Part shown: one piece after another, positions 28,581 through 36,391 of the stretch | How the letters are laid out: each line of letters opens with the position of its first letter | Numbering within the stretch: position 1 is the stretch's first letter | NCBI RefSeq assembly: GCF_000967495.1 | Contig: NZ_JXXU01000029.1 | Span: 17,332-81,331 of the forward strand | Source: Vibrio neptunius | Lineage (GTDB): Bacteria > Pseudomonadota > Gammaproteobacteria > Enterobacterales > Vibrionaceae | Length of the DNA stretch: 64,000 nucleotides | Direction: 5' to 3' | Notes under the pieces: model-generated | The model's input: the letters and a program-made list of their open reading frames with translations, nothing else | The model's database searches: none | Told to the model about the DNA's origin: nothing | Made by a program: the position numbers and the translations under genes

Positions 28581-28627
28581 TTATGCTTTGCGTTCCAGTA
28601 GGACACCCGCTTCCATATGATGGGTAA
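28581..28627 (-). pseudogene. trmA: Displaced 3' end of the original trmA
   Basis: Read on the minus strand this encodes PFTHHMEAGVLLERKA and a stop, aligning with the last residues of the intact TrmA at 58149-59258 ([16 protein letters not shown]). Upstream of this the similarity stops and island sequence begins. In E. coli trmA is next to yijD, so this is the native 3' end cut off by island insertion, and the island supplied a replacement end. Confidence 0.9.
28609..28626. repeat. Left attachment repeat (attL)
   Basis: GCTTCCATATGATGGGTA, matched at 58177-58194 with one mismatch (G for A). Lies within trmA 3' coding sequence. The longest exact run shared is GCTTCCATATG, where strand exchange probably occurred. 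Confidence 0.75.
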
Positions 28628-28754
28628 ATGGAGCCTTTAGTCCGCCAAAGTCTACAGAGTTATATTTTTTAATCTTAAGGTCATGATTTATATTATTTTT
28701 GTGATCTTGTTGTCCGTTGAAGTCTAAAACCGTACAATAGAAACTCGATGTTTC

Positions 28755-28790
28755 CCGCACCCCACGCCGTACCCAGAGCCGTCCCCCAAA
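28755..28790 (+). repeat. Three 12-nt tandem repeats, likely integrase arm sites
   Basis: Consecutive units CCGCACCCCACG, CCGTACCCAGAG and CCGTCCCCCAAA lie between attL and the integrase start. Two copies of the same unit occur at the other end (58091-58114) in the same orientation. Position and repetition fit arm-type integrase binding sites. Confidence 0.6.
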
Positions 28791-28809
28791 ATGCAGAGGT
28801 TTTCCAACG

Positions 28810-30069
28810 ATGACGAAACGAATCAGTACCAATACCACGTTGCAAGCATTGAAGCCACAGGATAAGGAATACTCGATCCCTGATAAGAAGGTCGAAGGAT
28901 TGAACATTCGAGTTCGTCCAACAGGCACAATGACTTGGATCTTTCGTTTTCAAGTAGGTAAGAAACACGAAAAAATCTCTATGGGTCGATACATTAAGAT
29001 CAAACCAGAGCGTGGGATGACATTGGATCAGGCGCGAAAGGAAGCTGGCCGTTATCGAAGTTGGCTGGAGAATGGTAAGAACCCAAAGGTTGAATTGGAT
29101 ATAGAGAAACGAGCGCAAGATGAAGCGAAGACCTTTGATGATGCGTTTATTAGCTTCGATGAGAAACGGCTTTCAAAACAGCTAAGGGGTGACCAGTCGA
29201 GGACTATTTACAATCGAGATATCAAGCCAATTCTCGGTAACATCAAATTGGCAGATTTAAGCATATATGATCTCAATAGAGTCTTTGATGCGAAGGTTGA
29301 TAAAGATGGTAAGCGTATGGCGGGGGCTATTGGGGTTTGCCATAAAATCATTAATCAAGTGATTAACCATGCCCTAGCACTAAATATGCTTGATACTCAT
29401 CCTGCACCACAACTGAAAGCAAAAGACGTTGGCGGTGGCTCTAAAGTCACAAAACGTAATTTAAGCTTTTCAGAGTTAAAGATTCTGTTAACGATTATGC
29501 CGTCATGGCGTACAGATCCCTCGAACATCCGTTTAATGCAGTTCTTACTTGGTTGTGGACAGCGTATAAGTGCCGTACTTGAAATGCGTTGGAGTGAGTT
29601 AGATTTTGATGAGGGAATTTGGCTATTACCAGCCAGCTCAGAAGAGCGACACACTAAAAGCCAAGATGCACGCAAAGTGCCTTTAAGTGGCTACTTGCTT
29701 GCACTTCTAAAAGAGCAGCGAGACAGTGTGCCAAGTAAGTGGAAGTTGGTATGGCCTCAGCTAACGGTCGATAAAGTACAAGAACCTGCGGCAGTACGAG
29801 CCTTGATCAAACGTAATATACCTGCCGATTTTGAGCGCTTTTCACCTCATGACTTGCGCCGTACCTTTATCAGCCGTTGTAGTGAAATGGGGTTAGATAT
29901 CGTAGCGATTGAAAAGACAGTCGGTCACCAGCTGCCAGGTATGCTCAGAGTCTATAACCATCATGATTATATCGATGAGCAGTTGAAGGTATTGGATACA
30001 TGGGGTAATAAGCTGCAATCGTTGATGCAAGCCAACGTGCATCCATTGCCCTCTGCAAAGATGGCTTAA
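28810..30069 (+). CDS. Island tyrosine integrase
   Basis: 419 residues. N-terminal DUF4102-like arm-binding domain (IPDKKVEGLNIRVRPTGTMTWIFRFQVGKKHEKISMGRY), SAM-like core-binding domain, then a catalytic domain with Arg in GQRISAVLEMRW, HDLRR box in SPHDLRRTFISR, and late His/Tyr in VGHQLPGMLRVYNHHDY. Catalyses integration at the trmA 3' end. It lies just inside attL, facing into the island, which is the common layout. No excisionase was identified apart from the AlpA gene at 36392, a family that can control excision. Confidence 0.93.
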   Translation: MTKRISTNTTLQALKPQDKEYSIPDKKVEGLNIRVRPTGTMTWIFRFQVGKKHEKISMGRYIKIKPERGMTLDQARKEAGRYRSWLENGKNPKVELDIEKRAQDEAKTFDDAFISFDEKRLSKQLRGDQSRTIYNRDIKPILGNIKLADLSIYDLNRVFDAKVDKDGKRMAGAIGVCHKIINQVINHALALNMLDTHPAPQLKAKDVGGGSKVTKRNLSFSELKILLTIMPSWRTDPSNIRLMQFLLGCGQRISAVLEMRWSELDFDEGIWLLPASSEERHTKSQDARKVPLSGYLLALLKEQRDSVPSKWKLVWPQLTVDKVQEPAAVRALIKRNIPADFERFSPHDLRRTFISRCSEMGLDIVAIEKTVGHQLPGMLRVYNHHDYIDEQLKVLDTWGNKLQSLMQANVHPLPSAKMA

Positions 30070-30564
30070 CTTACATACCATAGAGTAAGTGTTGTGTTTC
30101 AGTAATAGTGCGTACCCTTTTAATTCGTTGGCATGGATAACCGTTTGCGTAGATTAGCAGTAGTGGTTGCTATTACTATCAGATAGGGAGGATCTTAACC
30201 CCTCATGTGCAGGTAGTGTTATACTTGTGGCTGTTCCTTGTCTTGGCTAGCTAAGTTCTGTCCAGTATTTTCACAGTGACTTCGTAACTCAAAAGTGCCC
30301 CAAAGTAATTCACTGTAAATACTCATGCACTGTCTATTATTACGACTTTTCCCTACCAGAAGTAATACGAAGATTACCAATCTAGGGGGTATTAAAGGTT
30401 ACTATGAACAAGTGGGGGCGATTCGTTCGGTCTTGAAGTACCACGGTGGTGGGAATCATCAGTAGTTACAACTCTGATAACAAAATAGTTCTAGGCATTA
30501 ACTACTAGCTACGCTCGTCTTTTACTTCACCATATATACTTGATTCGAGAGAGTAGTGCTCTTT

Positions 30565-30657
30565 GTGAATAGCAAATCAAAGTCAGCCATTTTCATTGCT
30601 TTCATTGCTTTCATTGTTTTTATGATGAAGATCTTGTATTTAGCTCAACAAAATTGA
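30565..30657 (+). CDS. Candidate 30-residue membrane peptide
   Basis: A GTG-initiated short frame encoding a basic head (MNSKSKSA), a hydrophobic stretch IFIAFIAFIVFMMKILYLA and a polar tail. The 9-nt DNA repeat here encodes the FIA repeats. Composition resembles small membrane toxins or phage/plasmid small membrane peptides. The ribosome site (GAGAGAG) is poorly spaced, and an in-frame GTG at 30556 is an alternative. Low confidence. Confidence 0.3.
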   Translation: MNSKSKSAIFIAFIAFIVFMMKILYLAQQN

Positions 30658-30957
30658 CTTAGCCATTTTGCCTAAAGATCAAGTAATTTTTTTTTGTTTA
30701 TGGTTACGAATAGACCGATCTAAAAACGGCAATTTATTGCAATCTTAGTAGCTCTAAGCTCATCGGTTAGCAGATACTTACAGTTTTTTTTAATTTTGTT
30801 AGTTATCCACAAGTCATCCAAGAACTGAAACTTGCAATGAATTTTCGATAGCACTATCTTGAACATGGCTCAACGCTAAACACAACATGTAGTATTCTTG
30901 TTGTGGGTAACTTTATTCACAGAGGAGAAATTATTGGTGGTACATTTATAAGCAAAA

Positions 30958-30989
30958 CCCCTAAACCAAGCTAAGGCTTAGATTAGGGG
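30958..30989 (+). terminator. Two-part hairpin upstream of the TIR pair
   Basis: Outer 7-bp stem CCCCTAA / TTAGGGG encloses an inner 4-bp AAGC / GCTT stem with a TAAG loop. It lies 130 bp before the TIR pair and could be a terminator or regulatory RNA element; there is no T-run. Confidence 0.35.
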
Positions 30990-31121
30990 AAAGAGTATTA
31001 ATTTGGTTTCGGAGGAAACTAATAAGTATACAACTTTTTTGGGTAGTGTCTTAAAAGAGTATACACAGTTAGTCACCTCTGCAACCTGCGAATTCGTACA
31101 GTGTGATACAAGGAAACAGCT

Positions 31122-31364
31122 ATGAACACTAAACAAACTACGAAACAGGTTGCCTCTCTAGCGGCAGCAACGTTGCAGAATCCATCTGCATCTAAAACGG
31201 CTAAATCACTGGCAGGTTCGGTGTTAGCTCAGTCTTCTTCACAGAAACAGACTGGTGGAGATCTTGAAGAAAAGGCTTCAAAAGTCTTGAGAAGCAGTAA
31301 GTATAGTGAAGACACCAAATCACTTGCTGGCTCAGTTCTATCACAGTCCAATAGAAAGAGATGA
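31122..31364 (+). CDS. 80-residue internally repeated protein, partner of TIR gene
   Basis: I do not recognise the family. The protein is small, polar and Ser/Lys/Ala-rich with an internal duplication: SKTAKSLAGSVLAQSS in the first half and SEDTKSLAGSVLSQSN in the second. The repeats look like short amphipathic helices. An AAGGA site is well placed before the ATG. Its stop overlaps an ATG of the TIR frame (ATGA at 31361-31364), so the two are translated together. Possible roles are regulator, inhibitor or adaptor of the TIR protein; none can be shown from sequence. Confidence 0.75.
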   Translation: MNTKQTTKQVASLAAATLQNPSASKTAKSLAGSVLAQSSSQKQTGGDLEEKASKVLRSSKYSEDTKSLAGSVLSQSNRKR

Positions 31365-31375
31365 GGAATAACTTT

Positions 31376-32062
31376 ATGTCAAGATGCACAGCACCAGTTA
31401 GAGGACATAGCTCAGCAGCAGCCGCTGCAAACTGTCCTGCATGTCGTTACAAAAGTCGTGGATACAGTAGCTATTACAGTAGTTATAGCTCTCCATACTC
31501 ATCTCATAGTTCTTTAAGTAGCAGCGGTAGTTATTCCAGCAAATCTAAACCTCGTTGGTCTAAATCTAGTTCTTCAGTGTCATATACTTCCGCGCAAATC
31601 GTAAATTTAACACCTATACGTGAAGCGGTTGAGTCTCGTGTAGCCATTCAACCAGACTTACGTGATGTTTTTTTATGTCATGCATGGGCTGATCGTAAAG
31701 AGTCAGCGAAAGAGTTACATGATTTGCTCGAAACGGCGGGTGTTAAAGTTTGGTTTAGTGAAAAAGATCTTGGCTTGGGTGTGCCTATGATGCGCGCAAT
31801 AGATAAAGGTTTAGCAAACTCTAAAGTTGGGCTTGTTTTGGTTACTCCTGCAATGTTAGAGCGTCTGCCAAAAGAGAGCGTTGCTGATAAAGAGCTGTCT
31901 GCATTACTAGCAGGCAATCAGATCGTACCTATCGTACACAATACAACTTATGAAGCTCTACGCAATGTGAGTCCTCTGCTTGCATCTAGATCTGGTTTAG
32001 ACACTTCGGAAGACTCGATGTCAGTGATTGCAGAGAAGATAGCAGAGTTAGTTGACGTATAA
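31376..32062 (+). CDS. TIR-domain protein with Cys/His N-terminus
   Basis: About 228 residues from ATG 31376 (GAGG nine bases upstream; an ATG at 31361 overlaps the previous stop). The N-terminus has C-x6-H-x8-C-x2-C spacing (RCTAPVRGH ... NCPAC), a likely zinc-binding knuckle. It is followed by a long Ser/Tyr-rich linker and a TIR domain from about residue 100: DVFLCHAWADR, FSEKDLGLGVPM (BB-loop region), LVLVTPAML, and KELSALL with the probable catalytic Glu. Bacterial TIR proteins often cleave NAD+ in abortive anti-phage responses. Defence function is inferred from domain and island context. Confidence 0.82.
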   Translation: MSRCTAPVRGHSSAAAAANCPACRYKSRGYSSYYSSYSSPYSSHSSLSSSGSYSSKSKPRWSKSSSSVSYTSAQIVNLTPIREAVESRVAIQPDLRDVFLCHAWADRKESAKELHDLLETAGVKVWFSEKDLGLGVPMMRAIDKGLANSKVGLVLVTPAMLERLPKESVADKELSALLAGNQIVPIVHNTTYEALRNVSPLLASRSGLDTSEDSMSVIAEKIAELVDV

Positions 32063-32489
32063 CTCTCTATGCATATGTTGATAATTGGCGGCTTTTGTCG
32101 CCTTTTATTTAAGTTGATCCAGCAACTTCTGACACTGAATTTTCTATACTTAAAGTTATCCGTACTCTACTAATTTAGTTAAGTCGGTAACTCACTTCTG
32201 TCCAACAGTGAGCTAGCTGCCGTGGCTGGCTCAGATCCGCTCTGAAGTTACCTTTATTTCCAACTTGCTGATATTTAATGATAAACTAAATTTTATTATT
32301 TTGGTGTTCGGAGTGTCGTTGCAGTTAGGTAAACCGCTTTTCCGCATACCTGTGGCCAAATCGTATGATTACTTCTAGTTGGAGAAAACGCTCTACGGTG
32401 TTTCTGATGTTCTTAGCAATATCTACGCACCTCGATAATTTCGACGCCCCGCATCGTAATATTTGGGTGACAGTCTTCGTCCTGAAGAA
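32063..32489. other. Island intergenic region
   Basis: About 430 bp with no credible ORF. Apart from the terminator it holds one 6-bp hairpin (AAGTTG / CAACTT, 32111-32128). Nothing else stands out. Confidence 0.4.
32087..32110 (+). terminator. Terminator after the TIR gene
   Basis: Short GGCGG / TCGCC stem with a T-rich loop followed by TTTTATTT, 25 bp after the TIR stop. Confidence 0.6.
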
Positions 32490-32777
32490 CTAATCTTCAT
32501 TGATTTTTAGGTAGGTATTTACAGCAACGTAGAAGAATATTAGGAACGTGCTAAAGAAAGTATTGATGATTGAACCGCCAATGATCAATGAATCTTCAAT
32601 GGTGAATATAGGGTCTAGTAATCCAACATTGATTAGCCATGAATACGAAATTTGTACAACAACAAGTACAAAAGATAGTTTGTACAACAGCACTGCAATG
32701 CAAACCGTCATTTCATTGTTTATGTTTCCTAGCACAAATAGTACAGCTAAAGGGATGAGTAGTAGCACCAAATCCAT
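32490..32777 (-). CDS. Small multi-helix membrane protein
   Basis: About 95 residues, mostly hydrophobic, with three to four predicted helices (LVLLLIPLAVLFVLG, IAVLLYKLSFVLVVVQISY, IINTFFSTFLIFFYVAVNTYL). The frame is open from a TTG at 32798; ATG 32777 is the first ATG. No clear ribosome site is seen for either. No family recognised. It stands alone between the TIR gene and the winged-helix gene. Confidence 0.5.
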   Translation of the reverse strand: MDLVLLLIPLAVLFVLGNINNEMTVCIAVLLYKLSFVLVVVQISYSWLINVGLLDPIFTIEDSLIIGGSIINTFFSTFLIFFYVAVNTYLKINED

Positions 32778-33030
32778 TATCACCAAAACAGACCTCAATT
32801 TATTCTTATATGTTATAAATTAGTATACGCAAACGCGCACTTATGTCCTTTTAATTTTACTCGACGCTCTTGTGAGCTTAACCATTTATAATTCTAAAAT
32901 AGAGCATCACACGCGGATGATTTTAATTATTCCACTAGAAGCATCCAGTTCGATCAAATCCCATCCTTGGTAGTTTTAGTTGCGTTGTGAACACTATGAT
33001 GAGTACTCTTCTTGCAGCTCTAGATGACAT

Positions 33031-33909
33031 TCACTCTAAAACCTTAAAAATCTGCTGTAAAACGATAGGAGGTATTGGTTCCTCGCTATTCACGATGAAG
33101 TTCTTTAAGTCCAGTCGTAGATTGCTCAAACTTTGCAAAAATTGGAAATAGCGCTTCTCAGGAGGCTCTTGCGATTGATGCTCAGAACTCTGTTTTTGCT
33201 TTTTCTCTGACTTTTCCTCGAGCTTTTTAGGGGGCAAAAATTGTGACGAAAAAGCCTCTGTTACCTGTATAAAAGTGCCAAGACTTAACTTCCCTCGTTT
33301 GGCTTTTTCTGTGTGTCGTACCACATAACCGAGTTGCTCAAGTCGTTTTAAAGTATCTGATACTCGGCGAACACTCATTCCCAATACGATCGCAATCTTG
33401 GTTTGGCTTATCCCTAAACCATGGGTATTGCGATCAATATTTTTGGCTAAAAACGAGCAAACCAGAATCAATGCTTCCGCAGCATCATAATGCAGTTCGA
33501 GTTCGCTTTTCCAAAAGGTGTTGATAATGTTTGTTCGATTAATCTCTCTTTCAGAATAGGTTTCTGTCGGCACATGGCTTCTTGAAATTGAAGAATACGG
33601 TAGCAGAATAATCCGCTTTTGGTTTTTTAGAAATGGGTGCTCTTTGAATAGGCGAGTCTCATTGAGTTGCTTCATGGTTTGAGCTTCTTCTAGCTCTTTC
33701 ATGAGATTGACTCTCTTTCTATCATCTGGCCGAAGAAGTGTCGAAACCAGTTTTTCTTCTCCTTCATGGTAAAGATAACAGTTCCCTTTAACATCGAAAG
33801 AGTTAATAAAATTGATGATTTCCACTTTAGCGTTCGGGTCGAGTGTTGGTTTTTCCTTCATGGTTGCTACTTCTGATGAATTGACTTCATCTTTGTCAGT
33901 ATGTGTCAT
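33031..33909 (-). CDS. Winged-helix DNA-binding protein of island core
   Basis: 292 residues. A helix-turn-helix lies near residues 165-210: GISQTKIAIVLGMSVRRVSDTLKRLEQLGYVVRHTEKAKRGK, a MarR/Rep-type winged helix. The N-terminal 150 residues are of unknown fold and the C-terminus is charged, with a Lys/Glu/Gln-rich linker near 230-255. It is divergent from the three YagK/YfjJ-like genes across a 374-bp region with a hairpin and a G-free tract, a layout expected for a replication or transcription control gene. Exact function unknown. Confidence 0.65.
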   Translation of the reverse strand: MTHTDKDEVNSSEVATMKEKPTLDPNAKVEIINFINSFDVKGNCYLYHEGEEKLVSTLLRPDDRKRVNLMKELEEAQTMKQLNETRLFKEHPFLKNQKRIILLPYSSISRSHVPTETYSEREINRTNIINTFWKSELELHYDAAEALILVCSFLAKNIDRNTHGLGISQTKIAIVLGMSVRRVSDTLKRLEQLGYVVRHTEKAKRGKLSLGTFIQVTEAFSSQFLPPKKLEEKSEKKQKQSSEHQSQEPPEKRYFQFLQSLSNLRLDLKNFIVNSEEPIPPIVLQQIFKVLE

Positions 33910-34250
33910 GTTTTCACTTACCTCTAGTTTTAAATAGTCGTAATCCGATGATATATGGTTGTTTTATTAAAGTTTAATTTTCACTTTTTATGTGAGTAAA
34001 CTCCAGAAGAAAAAATGCATGAACCATGATTTTTGATAAAAAATGAAGGTTGCTGGATGGATTTTGCCGATGTGAAGGTTTAGTAATCACCTAAAAACAG
34101 TGGGGGAGTAAATCGAGGTGGATCGGTAATTAATAATATATATACCTACCCATCTACTAACCTAATCCCACACCTCATCCAACTACCTCATCACTCGATA
34201 TCTTGGTAGGGGAACCCATCCCCTACCCGAAAAATAACGTCACTCTCAGT
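33910..34250. other. Divergent control region with G-free tract and hairpin
   Basis: No gene. From about 34142 to 34195 the plus strand contains no G and repeats CTACC, CCTA and CATC motifs. It is followed at 34205-34227 by a perfect 8-bp hairpin (GGTAGGGG / CCCCTACC, 7-nt loop) and an A-run. Upstream is an AT-rich stretch with TATATATA. Such asymmetry next to replication-type genes could mark an origin or a control RNA; this is inference. Confidence 0.45.
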
Positions 34251-34276
34251 ACCTATGTCATTAACAATACATAGGT
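34251..34276 (+). promoter_or_regulatory. RBS-sequestering hairpin before first Gp2-like gene
   Basis: Perfect 8-bp arms ACCTATGT (34251-34258) and ACATAGGT (34269-34276) with a 10-nt loop. The 3' arm contains the AGG that would serve as ribosome site for the ATG at 34284. Equivalent hairpins precede the next two paralogues. Confidence 0.7.
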
Positions 34277-34283
34277 CACCATC

Positions 34284-34928
34284 ATGTCTAAGAATCTAAC
34301 CATCACACACGAATCCACTTTCAACGGAAACAAGATATACATCGACAAGGAGGGTTTGGTCGTTGAATACCTAGAAGGGATCGGATCAGTCCTTGAGAAA
34401 GCTCTAGAGCAATATGCGAGACTTTTTATCGTTCGAGTGGACCTCAACTTACCAACAGACTTTAGAGGGGATGATTCAGCAGTGATGACTCGTTTCTTTC
34501 GATCTCTGAAATCTCAGATAGCGGCATATCGAAGACGTAGTGCTCGGTTAAATGACAAACCCTATCGTGAAACCACCATTCGGTATGTATGGGCTAAAGA
34601 GTGTGATACCTCATCAAGTAGCCACTACCACGTTGCGCTTATCTTTGACAGAAACGTCTTTCGTTCTCTGGGGGACTTTGGTGAATATCAGCAAAGTTTG
34701 GCTAACCGTATCCGTAATGCTTGGAAGCGCTCTGTGGATGCTATCTACTCAGGCAAAAAGAAACCAGCTATCCATTTCTCCAAACAAGGCCAGTATCACT
34801 TGCTACGTAACTCTGAGGAGTTTGAGGCGGTGTTTCAGTCCGTCTTTTATCGACTAAGCTACCTAGCGAAGAGAAGAACGAAGCATTTTGGAAAACGTAT
34901 GAACAACTTCGACCATAGCCGTAAGTAG
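34284..34928 (+). CDS. YagK/YfjJ (inovirus Gp2-like) protein, copy 1
   Basis: 214 residues. The pattern LFIVRVDLNLP, then WAKECDTSSSSHYHVALIFDRNVF, matches YagK/YfjJ C-terminal-domain proteins related to the Gp2 replication proteins of inoviruses. HYH with flanking hydrophobics resembles an HUH-type metal motif, but no confident catalytic Tyr is assigned. The N-terminus ITHESTFNGNKIYIDKEGL is shared with the next two genes. First of three tandem paralogues, and a common component of CP4-57-type islands. Translation may be limited by the hairpin over its ribosome site. Confidence 0.75.
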   Translation: MSKNLTITHESTFNGNKIYIDKEGLVVEYLEGIGSVLEKALEQYARLFIVRVDLNLPTDFRGDDSAVMTRFFRSLKSQIAAYRRRSARLNDKPYRETTIRYVWAKECDTSSSSHYHVALIFDRNVFRSLGDFGEYQQSLANRIRNAWKRSVDAIYSGKKKPAIHFSKQGQYHLLRNSEEFEAVFQSVFYRLSYLAKRRTKHFGKRMNNFDHSRK

Positions 34929-34949
34929 CTAAAAAATACGTTGGAAGCA

Positions 34950-34982
34950 GTTCCTGTGGGATTAATAACAAACCATAGGAAC
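34950..34982 (+). promoter_or_regulatory. RBS-sequestering hairpin before second Gp2-like gene
   Basis: Ten-base arms GTTCCTGTGG (34950-34959) and CCATAGGAAC (34973-34982) pair with one G-U wobble around a 13-nt loop containing ATTAA. The 3' arm contains AGGA and ends five bases before the ATG at 34988. An AAAAAATAC tract lies just upstream, as it does before copy 3. Confidence 0.7.
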
Positions 34983-34987
34983 TCATC

Positions 34988-35671
34988 ATGCCAAATCAAT
35001 TCAAGATGGCTCTTCAAAGAGCTCACACGTCTAAATACCTCACCATCACCCATGACCGAACGTTTAATGGAAAACCACTCTACTACCACAAGGGTGGTCT
35101 TGTCCTTGAGTACTTGGAGGGAATCGACCGAGTGCTGACTGAAGCGCTATGCCAATACCCTAAACTTTGTGTCGCTCATTTTAATGTACGTCTACCAAGT
35201 GACTTTGATGGAAACCATTCTGAGGTATTCAGTCGATTCTTTCGTACCTTGAAGTTGGAAACCAATGAGTTGTGCCTAATGAAGTACCGACGTAGGCCTC
35301 ACCAATATCACCAAACGGTCATTCGCCATGTTTGGTTCAAGGCGTGTGAGTCCACCAGCCAGTATCACCTTGTCTTACTCTTTGATAAACGGCTGTATCT
35401 TTGTTTAGGCAAAAGTGGGGATGGGAGGAGTCGCTACCTGTCTAGAGTCCGAAAGGTATGGGATAGAGCCGTTGAAGAAGACTACGGTAGAAGATGTTCA
35501 GGACTGGCGTATTCCGCTACTGATGACGTGTACGAACTTCTGAAAGGGGATGAAGCGTTCCCATTGCAGTTAAATGAACTCTTCTATCGGATCAGTCGTC
35601 TCGCGAAGCCCGTCTCCCCAAACAACGAGAACCGCAGCATGAGTTTTGGTTGCAGTCACGACGCACCTTAA
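34988..35671 (+). CDS. YagK/YfjJ (inovirus Gp2-like) protein, copy 2
   Basis: 227 residues, clearly paralogous to copy 1: YLTITHDRTFNGKPLYYHKGG, VLEYLEGIDRVL, LCVAHFNVRLP, HVWFKACESTSQYHLVLLFDKRLY. The motif corresponding to HYH in copy 1 reads QYH, so the first histidine is lost, while the surrounding strand is kept. The region between paralogues is about 60 bp and contains a hairpin over the ribosome site. Duplication followed by divergence is evident. Confidence 0.72.
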   Translation: MPNQFKMALQRAHTSKYLTITHDRTFNGKPLYYHKGGLVLEYLEGIDRVLTEALCQYPKLCVAHFNVRLPSDFDGNHSEVFSRFFRTLKLETNELCLMKYRRRPHQYHQTVIRHVWFKACESTSQYHLVLLFDKRLYLCLGKSGDGRSRYLSRVRKVWDRAVEEDYGRRCSGLAYSATDDVYELLKGDEAFPLQLNELFYRISRLAKPVSPNNENRSMSFGCSHDAP

Positions 35672-35683
35672 AAAATACAGCGC

Positions 35684-35724
35684 GAGTAATACCTATGTCA
35701 TTCACACACTCAGAGGTATTACTC
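35684..35724 (+). promoter_or_regulatory. RBS-sequestering hairpin before third Gp2-like gene
   Basis: Perfect 11-bp arms GAGTAATACCT (35684-35694) and AGGTATTACTC (35714-35724) with a 19-nt loop. The 3' arm contains GAGG/AGG and directly abuts the ATG at 35725. Preceded by AAAAAATAC. Confidence 0.72.
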
Positions 35725-36324
35725 ATGCCTAACAATACTTACCTTCCCAACATTACTCATTCAAAAACGTTTAACGACTACCCCGTATTTTTCAGTGATA
35801 AGGGGCTATACGAATCGGCCTTAACCAGAATGACGGAAGTCTTTGAACAGGCAACGGAGGCGTTTGACGCGGCTTTGGCAACGCGTTTGGATTTGTTTCT
35901 ACCAGAAGATCATCAAGATACCGACCTCAGCATCATTAACGATTACTTTAAGCTGCTTAAAGAAAAGCTCGATACGGAGTCTGTGTTCTACGTATGGCGC
36001 AAGCGAGAGGACAAGGTGCCATCCCACAACTATCGCGTGATGCTGTTTACTGACTACAGCCAGCATTTTGGCCCCGCCATTTGCTGGGAAAAACGCAACG
36101 AATTGGTTGAGCACCTTAAAGAGGCTTGGCAAGAAGCGATAGAGAAGCACTACAGCGGCAAAGCGCGCTCATTAGTGTTTCTCAATGACCGAGGCAACTA
36201 TGGCTTAGGGACACGCTGTAGGGAGCAGGACAAGAACATCAAGCGTTGTGTCTTTCATCGCATGAGCAGTCTTGCTGAAGCATGGAATGAGCAGCGTTAC
36301 TTCTTTGGCTCTAGTTCAGAGTAG
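35725..36324 (+). CDS. YagK/YfjJ (inovirus Gp2-like) protein, copy 3
   Basis: 199 residues from ATG 35725. The frame is open from 35650, but only 35725 gives the shared N-terminus NITHSKTFNDYPVFFSDKGL and matches the hairpin-start geometry of the other copies. It is more diverged: ATRLDLFLP and VFYVWRKREDKVPSHNYRVMLFTDY. The HxH-like motif is HNYR, so the second His is gone, suggesting loss of any metal-dependent activity and perhaps a regulatory role. Confidence 0.68.
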   Translation: MPNNTYLPNITHSKTFNDYPVFFSDKGLYESALTRMTEVFEQATEAFDAALATRLDLFLPEDHQDTDLSIINDYFKLLKEKLDTESVFYVWRKREDKVPSHNYRVMLFTDYSQHFGPAICWEKRNELVEHLKEAWQEAIEKHYSGKARSLVFLNDRGNYGLGTRCREQDKNIKRCVFHRMSSLAEAWNEQRYFFGSSSE

Positions 36325-36391
36325 AGCGACTGCACTTTTTTACAGTGGCGGCTTATCACATGGGTATATACAAAGCAGGAGACGATTCCCA

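Larger units (their letters stand above)
30070..31121. other. 1-kb island region without a long gene
   Basis: No ORF over about 60 codons is convincing. It contains one candidate 30-residue hydrophobic ORF at 30565-30657 and a two-part hairpin at 30958-30989 (outer arms CCCCTAA / TTAGGGG, inner AAGC / GCTT). The remainder is AT-rich and unremarkable, and probably includes the promoter of the TIR pair. Confidence 0.5.

Noticed and set aside
28581..28928. 115-codon minus-strand frame over the trmA remnant and integrase start
   Set aside because: Only its last residues match TrmA; the rest is non-homologous island sequence read through, so only the 3' remnant is annotated.
30590..30619. Short tandem repeat (CATTGCTTT) considered as CRISPR or iteron
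   Set aside because: Only two to three units of nine bases without spacers; better explained as a repeat within a small coding frame. No CRISPR array was seen anywhere in the window.
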